Positions 34,192-45,006 of a stretch of 64,000 bases of DNA are shown piece after piece. Numbering within the stretch: position 1 is the stretch's first letter; each line of letters opens with the position of its first letter. The position numbers and the translations under genes were made by a program. The stretch lies in contig JAPZLL010000011.1 of assembly GCA_036250225.1 (NCBI GenBank), positions 1-64,000 on the forward strand, read 5' to 3'. The notes under the pieces are model-generated. The model saw nothing but the letters and a program-made list of their open reading frames with translations, did not search any database and had not been told where the DNA came from. This DNA comes from Cercophora sp. LCS_1. Its lineage: Eukaryota > Ascomycota > Sordariomycetes > Sordariales > Lasiosphaeriaceae.

Positions 34192-35130
34192 ATGGTAGGA
34201 TCATCCAAAGTCTCCAAAGCCTCCCGCGCAAAGCCAGCAGCGAAACCCACCACCAAACCATTCCCTCTCAACAAGCTCGCAGCAGAGCTCCGTGAAAAGG
34301 TATGGGAAGAGGCCCTCCTCAACGAGGCCAAACCCTCTGCGACGTCAGCCTCCAAACGTACCCCAGACCCACTGGACTTCGGCCATCTCTCCCTTACCCA
34401 ATTCTTCACCTTCCAACCGCCGTCCTCCGCAAACGCATGCGACGAGTCCCTTGCTGTCGCAGCCCGCCTCCAGCGCAAAAACAGTACCGCCTTCAAGCGT
34501 GAAATTCAAATCCCCGGTTTTTTCGAAATCGACGCCAAGAAGACGACATCCATGGTCCCTCTCCTGGCCAACAACCAGCTTATCGGTCTCGGTGTCGATT
34601 CCATCCTCAAAAAAGTGCCAGGCCTTCTCTCGCTTCGTGGAAAGAAAAGTCAAGGTCGTCGGATTTTCGAGCTATTGGCTGCATCCAACGACGGCCAAAT
34701 CAAAGTCAATACTTCCCAGTCGCAGGACTTTATTATCCCTGCCCGGACGCCCACGGCGGCTGGCAAGGGGTGGATTGGTGCGCTGAGGCTTGTCAGCCTG
34801 GACGATACAATGGCTTGGGAGGAGCTGAGAGAGGTTGCCAAGGCGACTGGTCTCCCGTGGGGGTTTGTTGACGATGTTTTGAATGCCGACTCGGCGGCGC
34901 GGAGTAGCTATATACGGGAGGCGTTGGGGTCGTTACAGGATCTATGGACGAGGGAGAATGCGCGCCGGAAGAAGGCCGGGTTAGAGCAGCTGGATATGCC
35001 CAAGATTGACGTTTGTGCGTGGGTTCAGGTCACGCATTCGCTTATGGGTGGACCGATGGAGATGCTTGGGTTTGAGGGTGTGCCGAATCGGGAGGCTTTG
35101 GAGAGCTTGGTCAGTTGGGGTGTGTTGTAG
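34192..35130 (+). CDS. 2EXR-like domain protein
   Basis: Single exon, 312 residues. After a Lys/Ala/Pro-rich N-terminus the motif FPLNKLAAELREKVWEEALL (about 24-43) matches the 2EXR domain (F..LP.ELR..IW..AL) found in many expanded fungal proteins related to F-box-like families. The remainder is conserved-looking but unassigned, with a Lys-rich segment in the centre. No signal peptide or membrane helix. The ATG at 34192 is the first in frame. Function unknown. Such families are often lineage-expanded and lie in variable regions, consistent with the neighbours here. Confidence 0.68.
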   Translation: MVGSSKVSKASRAKPAAKPTTKPFPLNKLAAELREKVWEEALLNEAKPSATSASKRTPDPLDFGHLSLTQFFTFQPPSSANACDESLAVAARLQRKNSTAFKREIQIPGFFEIDAKKTTSMVPLLANNQLIGLGVDSILKKVPGLLSLRGKKSQGRRIFELLAASNDGQIKVNTSQSQDFIIPARTPTAAGKGWIGALRLVSLDDTMAWEELREVAKATGLPWGFVDDVLNADSAARSSYIREALGSLQDLWTRENARRKKAGLEQLDMPKIDVCAWVQVTHSLMGGPMEMLGFEGVPNREALESLVSWGVL

Positions 35131-35354
35131 GCGAGACTTTGCCCTATCGATGTGTGACGTGTTCGATGTATTCCGGAACCACTTCGAATCCATACTCGTA
35201 CGTGCAACGACTAGAGTGGCTGAATACGTTCAGGTTCAATCTGCGATAACGATCAACGCCGCGATGTAACGGGCCGGGAGGGGTGGACCCGAACACGGGT
35301 TCCAGGCGCTTGACAGCCCGCTCATCAGCGGGGGAGAAACACGTCACCACATCC

Positions 35355-36371
35355 ATGTTTGGTTCGATTGCCGCTCAATCGTCACCACACACGCTACCGC
35401 CACATGTTCCCATGCCCTCCGTTCGACCCCCCATCATTCTTCCCCGCGAAGATGCACGGCTTCGTGTGGTCGCAATCCTTCATCCCGATTATCCCGCATC
35501 TGAAAACACGCTCCTGGAACTGCGCGCGCTCGACGATGGCGGCATCGACTACGACACCGTCATGGCTGCCTGCAGCGTCGTGACGGGCAACACATCAACG
35601 GGCTTCCTCGCAACACGCACCGGCGCACGTCTCGAGCCCGTCGCGCGCCCCGGTGATGACATACTCCGCGAGAGCGAGTACTTCTTCCAGCTGCCGGACG
35701 ACTCTGCTCTGGAGCGGCCCTACCCGGTTGTGGCCCGCTTTGAGGACTGGACGTTCCCACACGCGGCCATGCCGCCGCCGTGGGACGAGCTTCGCTGCCG
35801 AGGCGAGGGAGGAACGTCGTGTCGCATCACCGATTCCAGGTGGGCGGTGGAGAGAGCCCATCTGGTCCCACTGACGGTCCAGGGCTGGTGGGATCGTGAG
35901 CGTCTCCGACGCTATGTCATCATCGATCGGTTCAGTCAGAGGCCCATCGATGCCAACAACAACGCCATCAGCCTCCGCTCCGACATACACACCGTCTTTG
36001 ATGACAAAAACTTTGCCATCGTCCCCAAGCGGGACCAGGGGGGCCTCTCGCCCGTCGTCCACGTTGTCAATCCCATCTCGGATGGCTACTTTCATCGCCA
36101 CTACCACAACCGCCAGATGCTCCCCCTCTGGTGCAGCGTCGAGTGCCTGTTTGCCCGGTTCGCCTGGACCCTCTTCCAGCCCGCTGTGCTGGTCTTTCTG
36201 AGCAGCTGCATCACGAGTCGGCGCATCTTGGTCTACGACCCCGGCACTGGCACCTCGACCGTGGAGAGCCGCAACCACGAGCAGGTGCAAGCGATGCTGA
36301 CGGCGGAGCGCGAGTCCGGGGGAGAGGCCGGCGTCCGAGGTGACCGCCAACACGGCAGAGGTGGGTGCTAG
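35355..36371 (+). CDS. HNH endonuclease-domain protein
   Basis: Single exon from the ATG at 35355, 338 residues; the frame is open to 35283 but only with a GTG. The central part has CRITDSRWAVERAHLVP followed by NNAISLRSDIHTVFDDKNF and AIVPK, the arrangement of the fungal HNH_2 domain: Cys, the His of the AHL motif, Asn in the NNAI motif and a late His. The N-terminal 130 residues are family-specific. The C-terminus has a hydrophobic stretch (LFQPAVLVFLSSC) and a Gly/Arg-rich tail. These proteins are very numerous in Pezizomycotina and their targets are unknown. Nuclease activity is inferred from the motif only. Confidence 0.78.
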   Translation: MFGSIAAQSSPHTLPPHVPMPSVRPPIILPREDARLRVVAILHPDYPASENTLLELRALDDGGIDYDTVMAACSVVTGNTSTGFLATRTGARLEPVARPGDDILRESEYFFQLPDDSALERPYPVVARFEDWTFPHAAMPPPWDELRCRGEGGTSCRITDSRWAVERAHLVPLTVQGWWDRERLRRYVIIDRFSQRPIDANNNAISLRSDIHTVFDDKNFAIVPKRDQGGLSPVVHVVNPISDGYFHRHYHNRQMLPLWCSVECLFARFAWTLFQPAVLVFLSSCITSRRILVYDPGTGTSTVESRNHEQVQAMLTAERESGGEAGVRGDRQHGRGGC

Positions 36372-37434
36372 CCCGGACAACAGATTTGAGAGCCGAGGTC
36401 GATCGAGGAAGAGACCGGCGGGCCCCTGTGATCCCGACAGCAGCTCCAGGGGGCAGCCGAGGGAGGAAGAGGCCGTGGGAGGAGCAAGCTGAAGACGGCA
36501 CCCCAGGTTGAAGAGCGATGTCTGTGGCCATCACCCACGACAAACGTCGCCAGCTCGTGGAAAGGAAATGGTGCGTGACAGGTAACCGAGCTCGGTGTTG
36601 TTGCATCTTGCGTTGAAGGTACTGGTGGCTCATCGTCGACACCAGAAACAGGGCACTCTGGATTCTAAAACTAGTGGGGTGTAATGTATATAGTTTCGTG
36701 GTAAATTGTTGGTGGAGTTTGAAGATGATGTCTGGATCGGCGCCGAGGAGGCGGAAGTCGCCGTCTACGTCGACCACGCGGCGCAGAGTGTCGAGGAATG
36801 CGGAGTCGCAGCGGGAAACGATGACGACGGCGCTTTTTTCGGTTGAGCGTTTTTGCGCGGGAGACGAAAGTGGAATAGGATAGAAGGAGGTTGAGAGAGT
36901 GTGAGTGTTTTTGGATGGCTCGAGGAAGTCCATGGTGGGCTCTTGCCGTTTGCTGCGTTTTGCTGCAGTTTCGGCCTCTTCATGCCATGAAGGGTGGGTC
37001 CTTTCAACGGCATTTGCACCTGTCATGTGTCCGCGGCAAAAACCCCCCATTTTGACACCGTTGGATCAACTGGATGGTTGGAAGGGGCGATCGGGGCAGC
37101 CAACACTGGCTTCACAGAGAAAAAAGAATTTTTATACAAGCTCAAACCCAACAAGACTCAAAATAAGCCGCCCCGGTTTCCGACGCTACCTACCCACCTT
37201 ACCTACAAATGAACAAAATCCCTCATTTCACCCGGGCCCCCCTAGGAGGCAGGCCCAACGAAAATGATCGTGTGCCATCCCTCGTCTCCATTTTCATCCT
37301 GTTTCGTAAAGACTCTGACCCGGGTCACTGTCTTGACGCCCAACTGCCGCTTGTGTGCCCGTCCACAGTAAGTAAACAACGCCCGATCCGTTGGGAGTAC
37401 CCTACTTACTGCTTCACCAACGGTCAGGGAGCTG
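36372..37434. other. Intergenic region with no intact gene
   Basis: About 1 kb between the HNH gene and the HET relic. Open frames on the minus strand run antisense into the HNH gene and look like shadows. Confidence 0.4.
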
Positions 37435-37770
37435 GGGAAAGTGGGTGGGATGAAGTTGGATATTTTCATCAAGGACGGCGCCCAACTCCTCATGGGGAAG
37501 ACCTTATTCGCGACCAACGGTCGTATCGGGTTCGGCAACAGCGATATCTAGGACGGGGACAAGATTATCGTCACTCCTGCGTTGCTGGGGGCGTTTGTGC
37601 TTCGTCCTGTGTCGAGAGAGCAACATGGCACTCCGTCAGAGCAGAGTCCTGACTGCTATCGCTGAGTTAGCGGCGCATACTTCGATGGTTTGATGGACAA
37701 TGTATTTGAAGATACCAAGTTCTGCCACAAAATCATCAAGAGGCAAACCAAGACTATTACGATCTATTGA
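37435..37770 (+). pseudogene. Decayed C-terminal fragment of a HET-domain gene
   Basis: One plus-strand frame gives GKTLFATNGRIGFGNSDI, a TAG (37549-37551), DGDKIIVTPALLGAFVLRP, then after a TGA (37663-37665) VSGAYFDGLMDN. This is the C-terminal signature of HET proteins (F.T..G..G.G....GD.......PFVLRP....Y..VG..YV.G.MD), also seen intact in the gene at 58104-59870. No HET domain is recognisable upstream, so it is a truncated copy. Both stops could derive from C-to-T changes (CAG to TAG; TGG to TGA on the opposite strand), consistent with RIP-like decay. Confidence 0.6.
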
Positions 37771-39705
37771 AGTATCAACGGGATAAAGAAGCCAATAGGT
37801 AGATCCGCAGATTGCATTCTAGATACCTACCTACACAAACCACTAGTAGCCACACAGTTACTTATCGAGGCCCTCCATATTGTGCTAGTTCTTTGTGTGC
37901 CCGCATAACTTAAGCGTAACACGTGTCAGAAACACTACACACTAGAATAAACGGGGTATAGCTACTTAATTGAATTGTTATTATATGTAGTTCTCCAGCA
38001 AAGCCGGAAAGCCCTTCTTAAACATGATTCTAAAGAATCTCAACCGTCGGCACCATAGTAGCCGGAATTCACTAATACAGCAATACCAATGTCCTGGCTG
38101 TGCTGGACCTCCGTTTCAGCTCCACTGACTAGGCTCCAGAACCACGGGGTCCCTGAACTCCTTTCTTTCTGGAAAATCCCAGCCGCCGTGGTGCCAACGG
38201 CTGGGATTCTTCGGAGCCATATTTAAAAAGGGCTCTCCAGCTCTATCAGTTATACCCCATTTATTTCAGTGCGCAGCGTTTTTGACAACATAATATAGAC
38301 CTAAAGAGCAGTTCATAGGGCCAAAACATAAAGGGCAACAACCTTGAGGCCATAGAAGATTATTGCCTTGTTCATCAGTTCTCAGATCAATTCGGTTCTA
38401 AGCCACTGTGTAAAACCGCGGTCCCTTGAAACATCGGAAAATTTGATTATCCTTATCATTAGCATTTCAGAATCCTACCCCAGGAACAGCCGTCGGCATG
38501 AAGCTTTAACGCATTATCAAACGCATTGACATAAACCTTCACAATACCAATCAAATAAGCCATTATCATCTAGCAACTACAACACCATTAGCATGTTATA
38601 CACACACCAGGCATTCTCCCAGTCATAGTACTTATAGTTGAAGAATTAATACAACATATATGTCCTTATCTGCTCACCGAAGGAACCCCTGGGTTCTGCG
38701 GGTGTAGTTAGTGAGTGCTTAATGAAGATGGCCAGGCTCGGCACTTCTAACTGGTTGAGCGCAACATCTTTATATCTTTATATAGTATGAGCTGGCTGTC
38801 GATGACGTTATTGTTGTCTTCACCCTGTGCTGATTTCTGCTATGCTCAGTTTGCAGACAACGGGTTGGTCCACGTTTATAGCTTCCAAGCCGGCCAAGTA
38901 GGCCGGATGCGGTCCTGCCGTGCTAGTAAGGTTATCACGCCGCTGGTATTTGCATGTAGCCAAGTGACTTTTAGGATAATAAACTGCGCTGGGTTCTCAG
39001 TGTTGAGGATGAAGCCCGAGTATTGCATGTGGCCAACCCACGAGGCCTACAGCCACTACGGCGAGAACTTGTACCGATCCTGGCGGCAGTTAATCCCTCA
39101 TTTCTTTGGACTGCCACGTACCGTATTTCGACAAGACTCGCATCCTAGGCAGTGCCACCACAGGAGTGCCGTATCCAGCGCGCAAAATGGAGGCTGGATA
39201 CGACTGGGAAGCCACTGAACAGTTCCACCTGCAACACTTGTGAGAGGGGTGCAAAGGCGTTTAGGATATTAGCCTCGTTTATTGACTAGGAGACTGCATA
39301 GCTTAAAATGAGGGTTGGTATAAATGGTCCGATTCAGCTGCCGGTAGGCTAGAAGTTGAAGCCTAACCGCTTTAGCTCATAGAGAGAGGTCAGGTGATGG
39401 TGAATGGCGCTGCGGGGCATTTGTGGCTGAGACGCCTGCGTTGTCCCAGCTTCGTCCCCATTATTTTCTCCTCGAAGGCAATCCGTCTAGAGCTTTTGCT
39501 TCCATCTGTCTGGCACGGTCGAGATAAGCTTACGAGCCCCACCGAGAAAAAGAAAGGCCTTATCCCCGCTGCCCCACCGTTGTCACACGTCTCACCGCCT
39601 TTCCTCCTGCCAAAGAACCATCTCCGCCGATTGCAAAACAGCCCACCGACAAAACGAAAGAAGAATTCTCATCCACCACGCCTTTGAGACGTGCCAACAA
39701 CCAAG
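37771..39705. other. AT-rich intergenic region
   Basis: Nearly 2 kb of AT-rich sequence without a supported gene. It contains a perfect 11-bp inverted repeat at 38175-38208. The open frame at 38787-39218 (+) has no recognisable motif. Decayed repeats are likely. Confidence 0.4.
38175..38208. repeat. 11-bp perfect inverted repeat
   Basis: AATCCCAGCCG (38175-38185) pairs exactly with CGGCTGGGATT (38198-38208) across a 12-nt loop. GC-rich for its surroundings, so it stands out. No attached gene. Confidence 0.5.
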
Positions 39706-41449
39706 ATGGTCACCCTAGACAGGCTGCCGACGGAAATCATCTCCGAGATCCTCAGCCAACTGCGCTCTGTCGGTTCCTACGGCATCGAGCGGCTTCGCGA
39801 CATTCGCAATGCCCGTCTCATCAATCGCACAATTGGGGCGGTCGCTACTCGTCTAGCGCTGAAGGAAGTCGTCTTTTGCCTGTCCGAGCAAGACTTTGGG
39901 ATGTTGCAGGAACTGGCCAACGACCCGATGAAAGCAGAACAGGTCACATCGCTTGTTTACGCGGTCCAGGTGCTATACTCGCCGCGTCAGACCTTCGAGA
40001 CGTACAAGAGAATCATTCAGGACGATGACATCGACAATTTGCGATTAGAGATTCTCCATCCAGGTCATTTTCTCAACTGGCCTGGAGGTGTCCCGCCGCC
40101 GGTATTGTCAGAAGACGAACTCGCCGAGCACTATCAGGAGTACCTTCGCTTCTACGACCAACAGCAGCATATCCTCGACGACAATGTCGACTACGATGGG
40201 CTCAAGAAAGTCATTGCAAAATTCCCAAATCTCCAGAGCGTCACCATGTCAAATGGGAACGAGTTTCGGATCATGCCAATGTGGAAAACCCCATTCAAGT
40301 CGTTTCGGCACGGGAATGACAGCTGGGAAACCGATGCAAACGAACTGCGTCATCTCCGTGCCATCCTATACGGTGTACAGCAAGCAGGCACTCACCTCCG
40401 GATCATCCAAGCCGGCTGCGTCCACTTTGAGTTCTTTGAGCCCGATTACTTCTTCGACAACAAGTTCAATTTACAGGGCATTTTCGGACTTCTTGACAAT
40501 CTTACAGATCGCGTTGTCGATCGAGGCAGTTAAAGAGAAAGAGCCCGGCCACGGCCCCGAGGAGCTGCGCTCTTACGCTGAAGGTGAGCTACAGCGTTGC
40601 CGAACTGCCATGCAAAAGGGTGTGATTCGTCGCATCCTCGACAGTGCACCAAACCTCACTCACATTGAGCTTAGTTTCGTGGGCGATTACAATGGCGGCC
40701 TAGACGGCGGATCCCCGGCGAAGCTAGCTGATGTCGTACCGCTCGACCGTGTGTGGTCCAACCTGAAGAGCGTCGATTTCAAGGAAATGGAGCTGGAGCG
40801 TCAGGAAATCACCAGGTTCCTCTCACGTCATAGGGACTCTCTTGAGTGGTTCAAGCTCGCGACGTTGAGGCTTAACCGGACGTCCTGGCGGCCACTACTC
40901 CAGGAACTCAGGGCCAACCTCTGCAATGTAGGACTGAAGAACGCGTATATTGTTGGACAGTTCCACGGAGTTTCAGAGGATGGGCTCAATGCCCGAGAGT
41001 TTTGGTCCCTCGGATATGCGGATCACATGGACAATATGTGTTCGAGGTCGACCGCCATTCAGAAATACATCATTTCGCCAGAAGAACAGCCTTTGCCGTT
41101 GCCCGATGGCCATATGTTTTCTGATGACGAAGACGAAGACGACGAAAACGAAGACTATGACGAAGATTACGACGACACTGATGAAGATGAGGATGATGAG
41201 GCTCCCGACGGCTATACTGAAGACTGGCGTGACCATTACCCTGACACCTGGCATGAAGAGATTACTCTTCCCGATGATTACGATGAGACCCAGGACCAAT
41301 CCCCGCAACACGGAGAGGAAGAGGAAGGATACCAAGAATACGATGTCCATGACTATGTCAGCATAAGGGATCTCGCGGATTGGGATGACAAAGAAGAAAA
41401 TGCGGAGAGAGATGCCCAATACTATGCCTCGGAATTAGGTCTCCTGTGA
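39706..41449 (+). CDS. F-box-like protein with apparent frameshift
   Basis: Frame A (39706-40533) starts MVTLDRLPTEIISEILSQL, an F-box, and continues with leucine-rich sequence (AILYGVQQAGTHLRII). Frame C (open to 41449) continues the same protein from about 40500: LSIEAVKEKEPG, RRILDSAPNLTHIEL, FLSRHRDSLEWFKL, then a strongly acidic Asp/Glu tail. The frames meet at 40490-40530 with no plausible intron (no GT..AG pair of adequate length giving +1), so one extra base or an equivalent indel separates them. Joined, the protein would be about 580 residues. F-box proteins couple substrates to SCF ubiquitin ligases. Whether this copy is functional depends on the frameshift being real. Confidence 0.68.
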
Positions 41450-42298
41450 GACCGCACTACAGCGGTCGTCGTCCTGTGCCCTTAGGCAGAGCCACTAGGA
41501 GGTATTTGGAAAGCGGACATTGGACGGCGCACGGAGGGGTTGCATCAACTCAGGCTGATAGTGACACGGTAATGTTGGGGAGGTAGCCTTGAACTTCTTC
41601 TGACGGATGTTTCGCTGGGGTATGTAGCAACCTGTAATAATATCCGGGTATCGATGAATCACCGTCCAAGAATGCAGTTGCCGCGGAGCTTCCCGGTCCC
41701 ATCAAGGCCATCTTCGCCGAGGCATTGGGGAGCTCGAGAAGAAGCAAACCTACCTACCAGGTACGCAGTTGGACCTGGTTAGCACTCGAGACCGATCGGA
41801 CACAGAGACCGAGACGCGCACATGCTCTAGACAGCAGGCAATGTATCTCTCCCGAGGTATCTTGAATGGACACCATGTTTTTAGTTAAGAGTCTCCATTT
41901 TATGGAATGGCACCACTCGATGGAAGGGCAGAATGGTGGGCAGCCGTGTCGTCGCCGGGAGCTACCACGGGGTCAGGCGATATCCAGGGGCAAGGGCCGT
42001 CAACAAGATGCCTGCTATCACCGGGTCCGGATTCATCGCGGCGGCCGTTGAGAGCTGGGGTTTTCGGGCATGGCCGCAATGGCAATGTATGATCCTTTTG
42101 TGCGCATCCTTCTCGCCAGAGGATGCAATGTTTTGGTCTCGATAGCCCACTTTGTCAGCCGATCTGCCCGGTGGGCCTCCCTAATTTTGCTCCGGGATAC
42201 CATTCTTGGTGCTCGGGAAAGGTCTTGGTATCACTTGGACAACGATTTCTGACTTGCAACAGTCCCAGGAAACCCTCTCTTACCACCCAACATCCAAA
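41450..42298. other. Intergenic region upstream of the Cys-rich peptide gene
   Basis: About 850 nt, no gene recognised. It contains the promoter and 5' leader of the secreted peptide gene. Confidence 0.4.
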
Positions 42299-42611
42299 AT
42301 GAAGGCCTCTACCATCTTCGCTGGCGTTTTCGCTGCCCTCGCCACCGGTGTTATGGCCGTCCCTGCCCCGGCTCCCGAGGCTGCTCCCGCGACCTCTCCC
42401 GCTGAACCCGGTAGGCGCTACCCCTTCTGAACCGAGCCTTCTCCCTACTGACATGTGCCCCGTTTCAGCGACCCTCCACAAGCGGGTCATGATCTGCGAC
42501 CCCAAGTGCAACTGCAACGGCGACAAGCGCAACGGATTGGGATGGCGCTCGTGCTGCGACGTCGGTGGCAGGGCTACCACCTGCTACCCTCTCAACGACT
42601 GCAAGTGCTAA
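42299..42611 (+). CDS. Small secreted cysteine-rich peptide with Kex2 site
   Basis: Two exons (42299-42410, 42469-42611) give 84 residues. The intron has donor GTAGGC, a TACTGAC branch and acceptor TTTCAG, phase 1. Layout: signal peptide (1-20), an Ala/Pro-rich acidic propeptide (VPAPAPEAAPATSPAEP), a Lys-Arg Kex2 site at 42-43, then a 41-residue mature peptide. The peptide has eight cysteines spaced C-x3-C-x-C-x12-CC-x8-C-x5-C-x-C, enough for four disulfides, and ends in Cys. The gene is compact and GC-rich at third positions, as expected for a highly expressed gene. I do not recognise the fold. Size and processing resemble fungal antimicrobial peptides and small effectors. The role is an inference. 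Confidence 0.82.
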
Positions 42612-42992
42612 GCAAGCCTACGGTCTACCTCTACCTAAGCCAAGCATTGGACAGGCTTCTTGGTTTCACTCTTTTTTTTGACAGTTGGTTTTCTTTCTAG
42701 AGAGTGCTTTTTTTTTTTCCCTCGACGGTGGATAGCTTTTTGGTGTGGAAGGATTGGAAAATGTGCCCTGGTGTATGATAGACAGAGCTGGTGCCTGGCG
42801 GGTCTTCTCGAGACAGGAGACTCGCTGATCTGACTCTTTACTCAATATCAACCCTCAGTTGCACCGATCTTCTTCCAGTGCACGCGATATCTTCCGTCAC
42901 AATAAGTGACAGCTTGATAGCTAGGTAGGTACGGAAATTGAAAACATGACTGCCCAGTCCGACACCCTGAGCACCGTGTCGTGACAGAACAC
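42612..42992. other. Convergent 3' region
   Basis: 381 nt between the 3' ends of the Cys-rich peptide gene (+) and the patatin-like gene (-), including T-rich runs at 42670-42720. No gene. Confidence 0.45.
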
Positions 42993-45006
42993 TTAAACAA
43001 CACTCCTCAAAGCCTTCACACACTCCTCTACCAGCTTCTGCGCCTCTGATGACCCGATATACTTCCTAGCTCTCTCTTCCGTCACCTTGATCTTTCCTAC
43101 GTCATCCAAATCTCCAATGTCCTCCTCCTCCCTCACCCCTCTGAGCACCCACTTCCACATGTCCTTCTCAACCTCAACAAAGTCAGGCAAACCGTCACCG
43201 ACATTAAACCGGAAATACTTTTTGTCTCCACCCCTGGGCGCAAAGGCATTGATCAACGTGCGGAACATGATGTTGGGGATCTCGCTGTTGGTAGCGACGC
43301 TGGCGAGGGACATGGGCGCTGCCATGGGATGGAGAACCATGTTGAAGGGGAGGGGCGACTTGGCCGGCGTGCCGGTGCCGATGGACAGGAAACACGCCGT
43401 TTCGCGGGCGAGACCGTAGGTGCCGAGGAGTTCGTACCAGAGCCTGGGGTTGTCAGCATATTTGGTGTTGGTTATCAAGCAAAAGATGTAAAACTCACCA
43501 GCCCAGCGGGTTATTAGCCTGCAGCCCGCCATCGACAAACGTGTCCCCGTCAATTGTCATGGGCTTGAAGTAGGTCGGTGCCGCCGAAGTTGCCCTCGCA
43601 GCCTGCCAGAGCTTGATATCCGGATGCGACGGCTTTTCGACCTGGTTCTTGTACGATCTGAAAAGAGCAGGGCCCTGGTTATTCGCCGCATCACTCTTGG
43701 TCGCTGTGACAAACACTTTGCACTTGGGGTTGGGATAGTCTGGGTCTTTGAGGAGCACTGCGTCGCCATCCTGGCCGAGCTTTTCCTTGACAAGCCGCTT
43801 GATGACTTTCTCGAGGACCCGCTCGTCCCACTTGCCGTTGTGCAGAACCATGTTGATGACGTTCCGGAGACCGGATTGCTTGGGAAACACTTCGTTCATG
43901 ACCTTTTTGTACTCGTCAATGCACTCTTGGACGTCCATTTTGAGCCGACCGAGCATGATGGCGATGAAGCTGCGGTAATAGTGTCAGCTTGGCCATGTTC
44001 CGGCTTGGGGACTTGTGCCGACATACCCGCCTGTGCTTGTCCCTGCAATCATGTCAAACACCTCGTGCGGCTTCTTCCCGGGTGCCATCTTGTTCATGAT
44101 GTATTTGAGGATTTCGAGAGCCGCCAGTCCGCGTACACCGCCGCCGTCTGTGATCACGGCAAGTAAGTCTCAAAAGCGCACTGGGGCGGGGTCGGCAGGA
44201 CATACCCAAGGCGAGCACCCGGAGAGGCGGTTTATCGCGCGAAGCCAAAGACTCGGCGCGGTACACAAGCTTGGATGCCAAACGAATCCCCTCCTTCCCT
44301 GGAAACAGCGCCCTGTTAAGATCATCGATGATATCGTTGAGCGCCTTGGTCTGGGTCCCGATGAGTCCGTATCGGTACGTGTCAGCCTCCCTCCGACGTG
44401 GTCCAAGTTCAATAGCGAGGTAGCCCTCTTTTGCGTCGACCATCCATCCGGGAAAGCGAGTGCACAGTCTCACGGCGATGGTGTTTCCATCGCTAAGAAG
44501 ACGAAAGATGTCCGAGTCGGTGTATGCGTTGCCGTTGACGTCGAAACGACGACCTTCCTTGAATGTGTAGTCGCTCCGGTTCTGGAACGAGTTGTAGTGG
44601 CTCGACCACGTCAAGATGATGTTGTCCTTGACCCACGGCTTGTCGGAGCCTTCGTTCTCCATGATGGCGAGCTCGAACCAGGACCAGTTGCCGGCTGTTG
44701 GGTCGTCTACCGTTTCCTGCATGCGGGATTCGGTGAAGAGCTGGATGGAGTACAGACGCTCAATGGTGTTGAAGGTGAGGGCCTTGTCGGTTAGTATTTG
44801 TTTATTAGATCATATCGCTCACAGGGGTGAGACGCTGGGGCGTGGCCTACCGGTGTCTTGAACCATGTTGAGAACTGGTACCCTCCAGCGTTGTTGAGAA
44901 GGGTTTCTCCCTTCTCACTGCGGATTACGTACCGTCCATCGGGAGCAGATGACGGCTCGGCAGGCCAATCTGACAAGCTGGTGACTTGGTTCTTGAGAGA
45001 GGGCAT
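42993..45006 (-). CDS. Patatin-like phospholipase
   Basis: Five exons (45006-44851, 44782-44206, 44147-44027, 43969-43499, 43443-42993) give 591 residues. Catalytic motifs: oxyanion loop DGGGVRG (245-251), nucleophile elbow GTSTGG (280-285, Ser282) and DGGLQANNP (Asp431), the Ser-Asp dyad of patatin/iPLA2 enzymes. About 240 residues precede the catalytic domain and have no recognised domain. All four introns have clear donors (GTAGGC, GTATGT, GTATGT, GTGAGT) and restore conserved motifs at the joins; intron 2 splits LG|DGGG and intron 3 splits the Gly of GTSTGG. No signal peptide. Fungal patatin-like proteins often carry such N-terminal extensions and some belong to immune-like receptor families; here no NB-ARC or repeats follow. 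Predicted activity is acyl hydrolysis of glycerolipids. Confidence 0.9.

Noticed and set aside
35595..36380. 261-residue minus-strand open frame opposite the HNH gene
   Set aside because: Antisense shadow of a GC-rich coding region, no domain.
36211..37050. 279-residue minus-strand open frame
   Set aside because: Starts in non-coding DNA and runs antisense into the HNH gene; no recognisable motif.
38787..39218. 143-residue plus-strand open frame in AT-rich DNA
   Set aside because: No motif, poor context and surrounded by decayed sequence.
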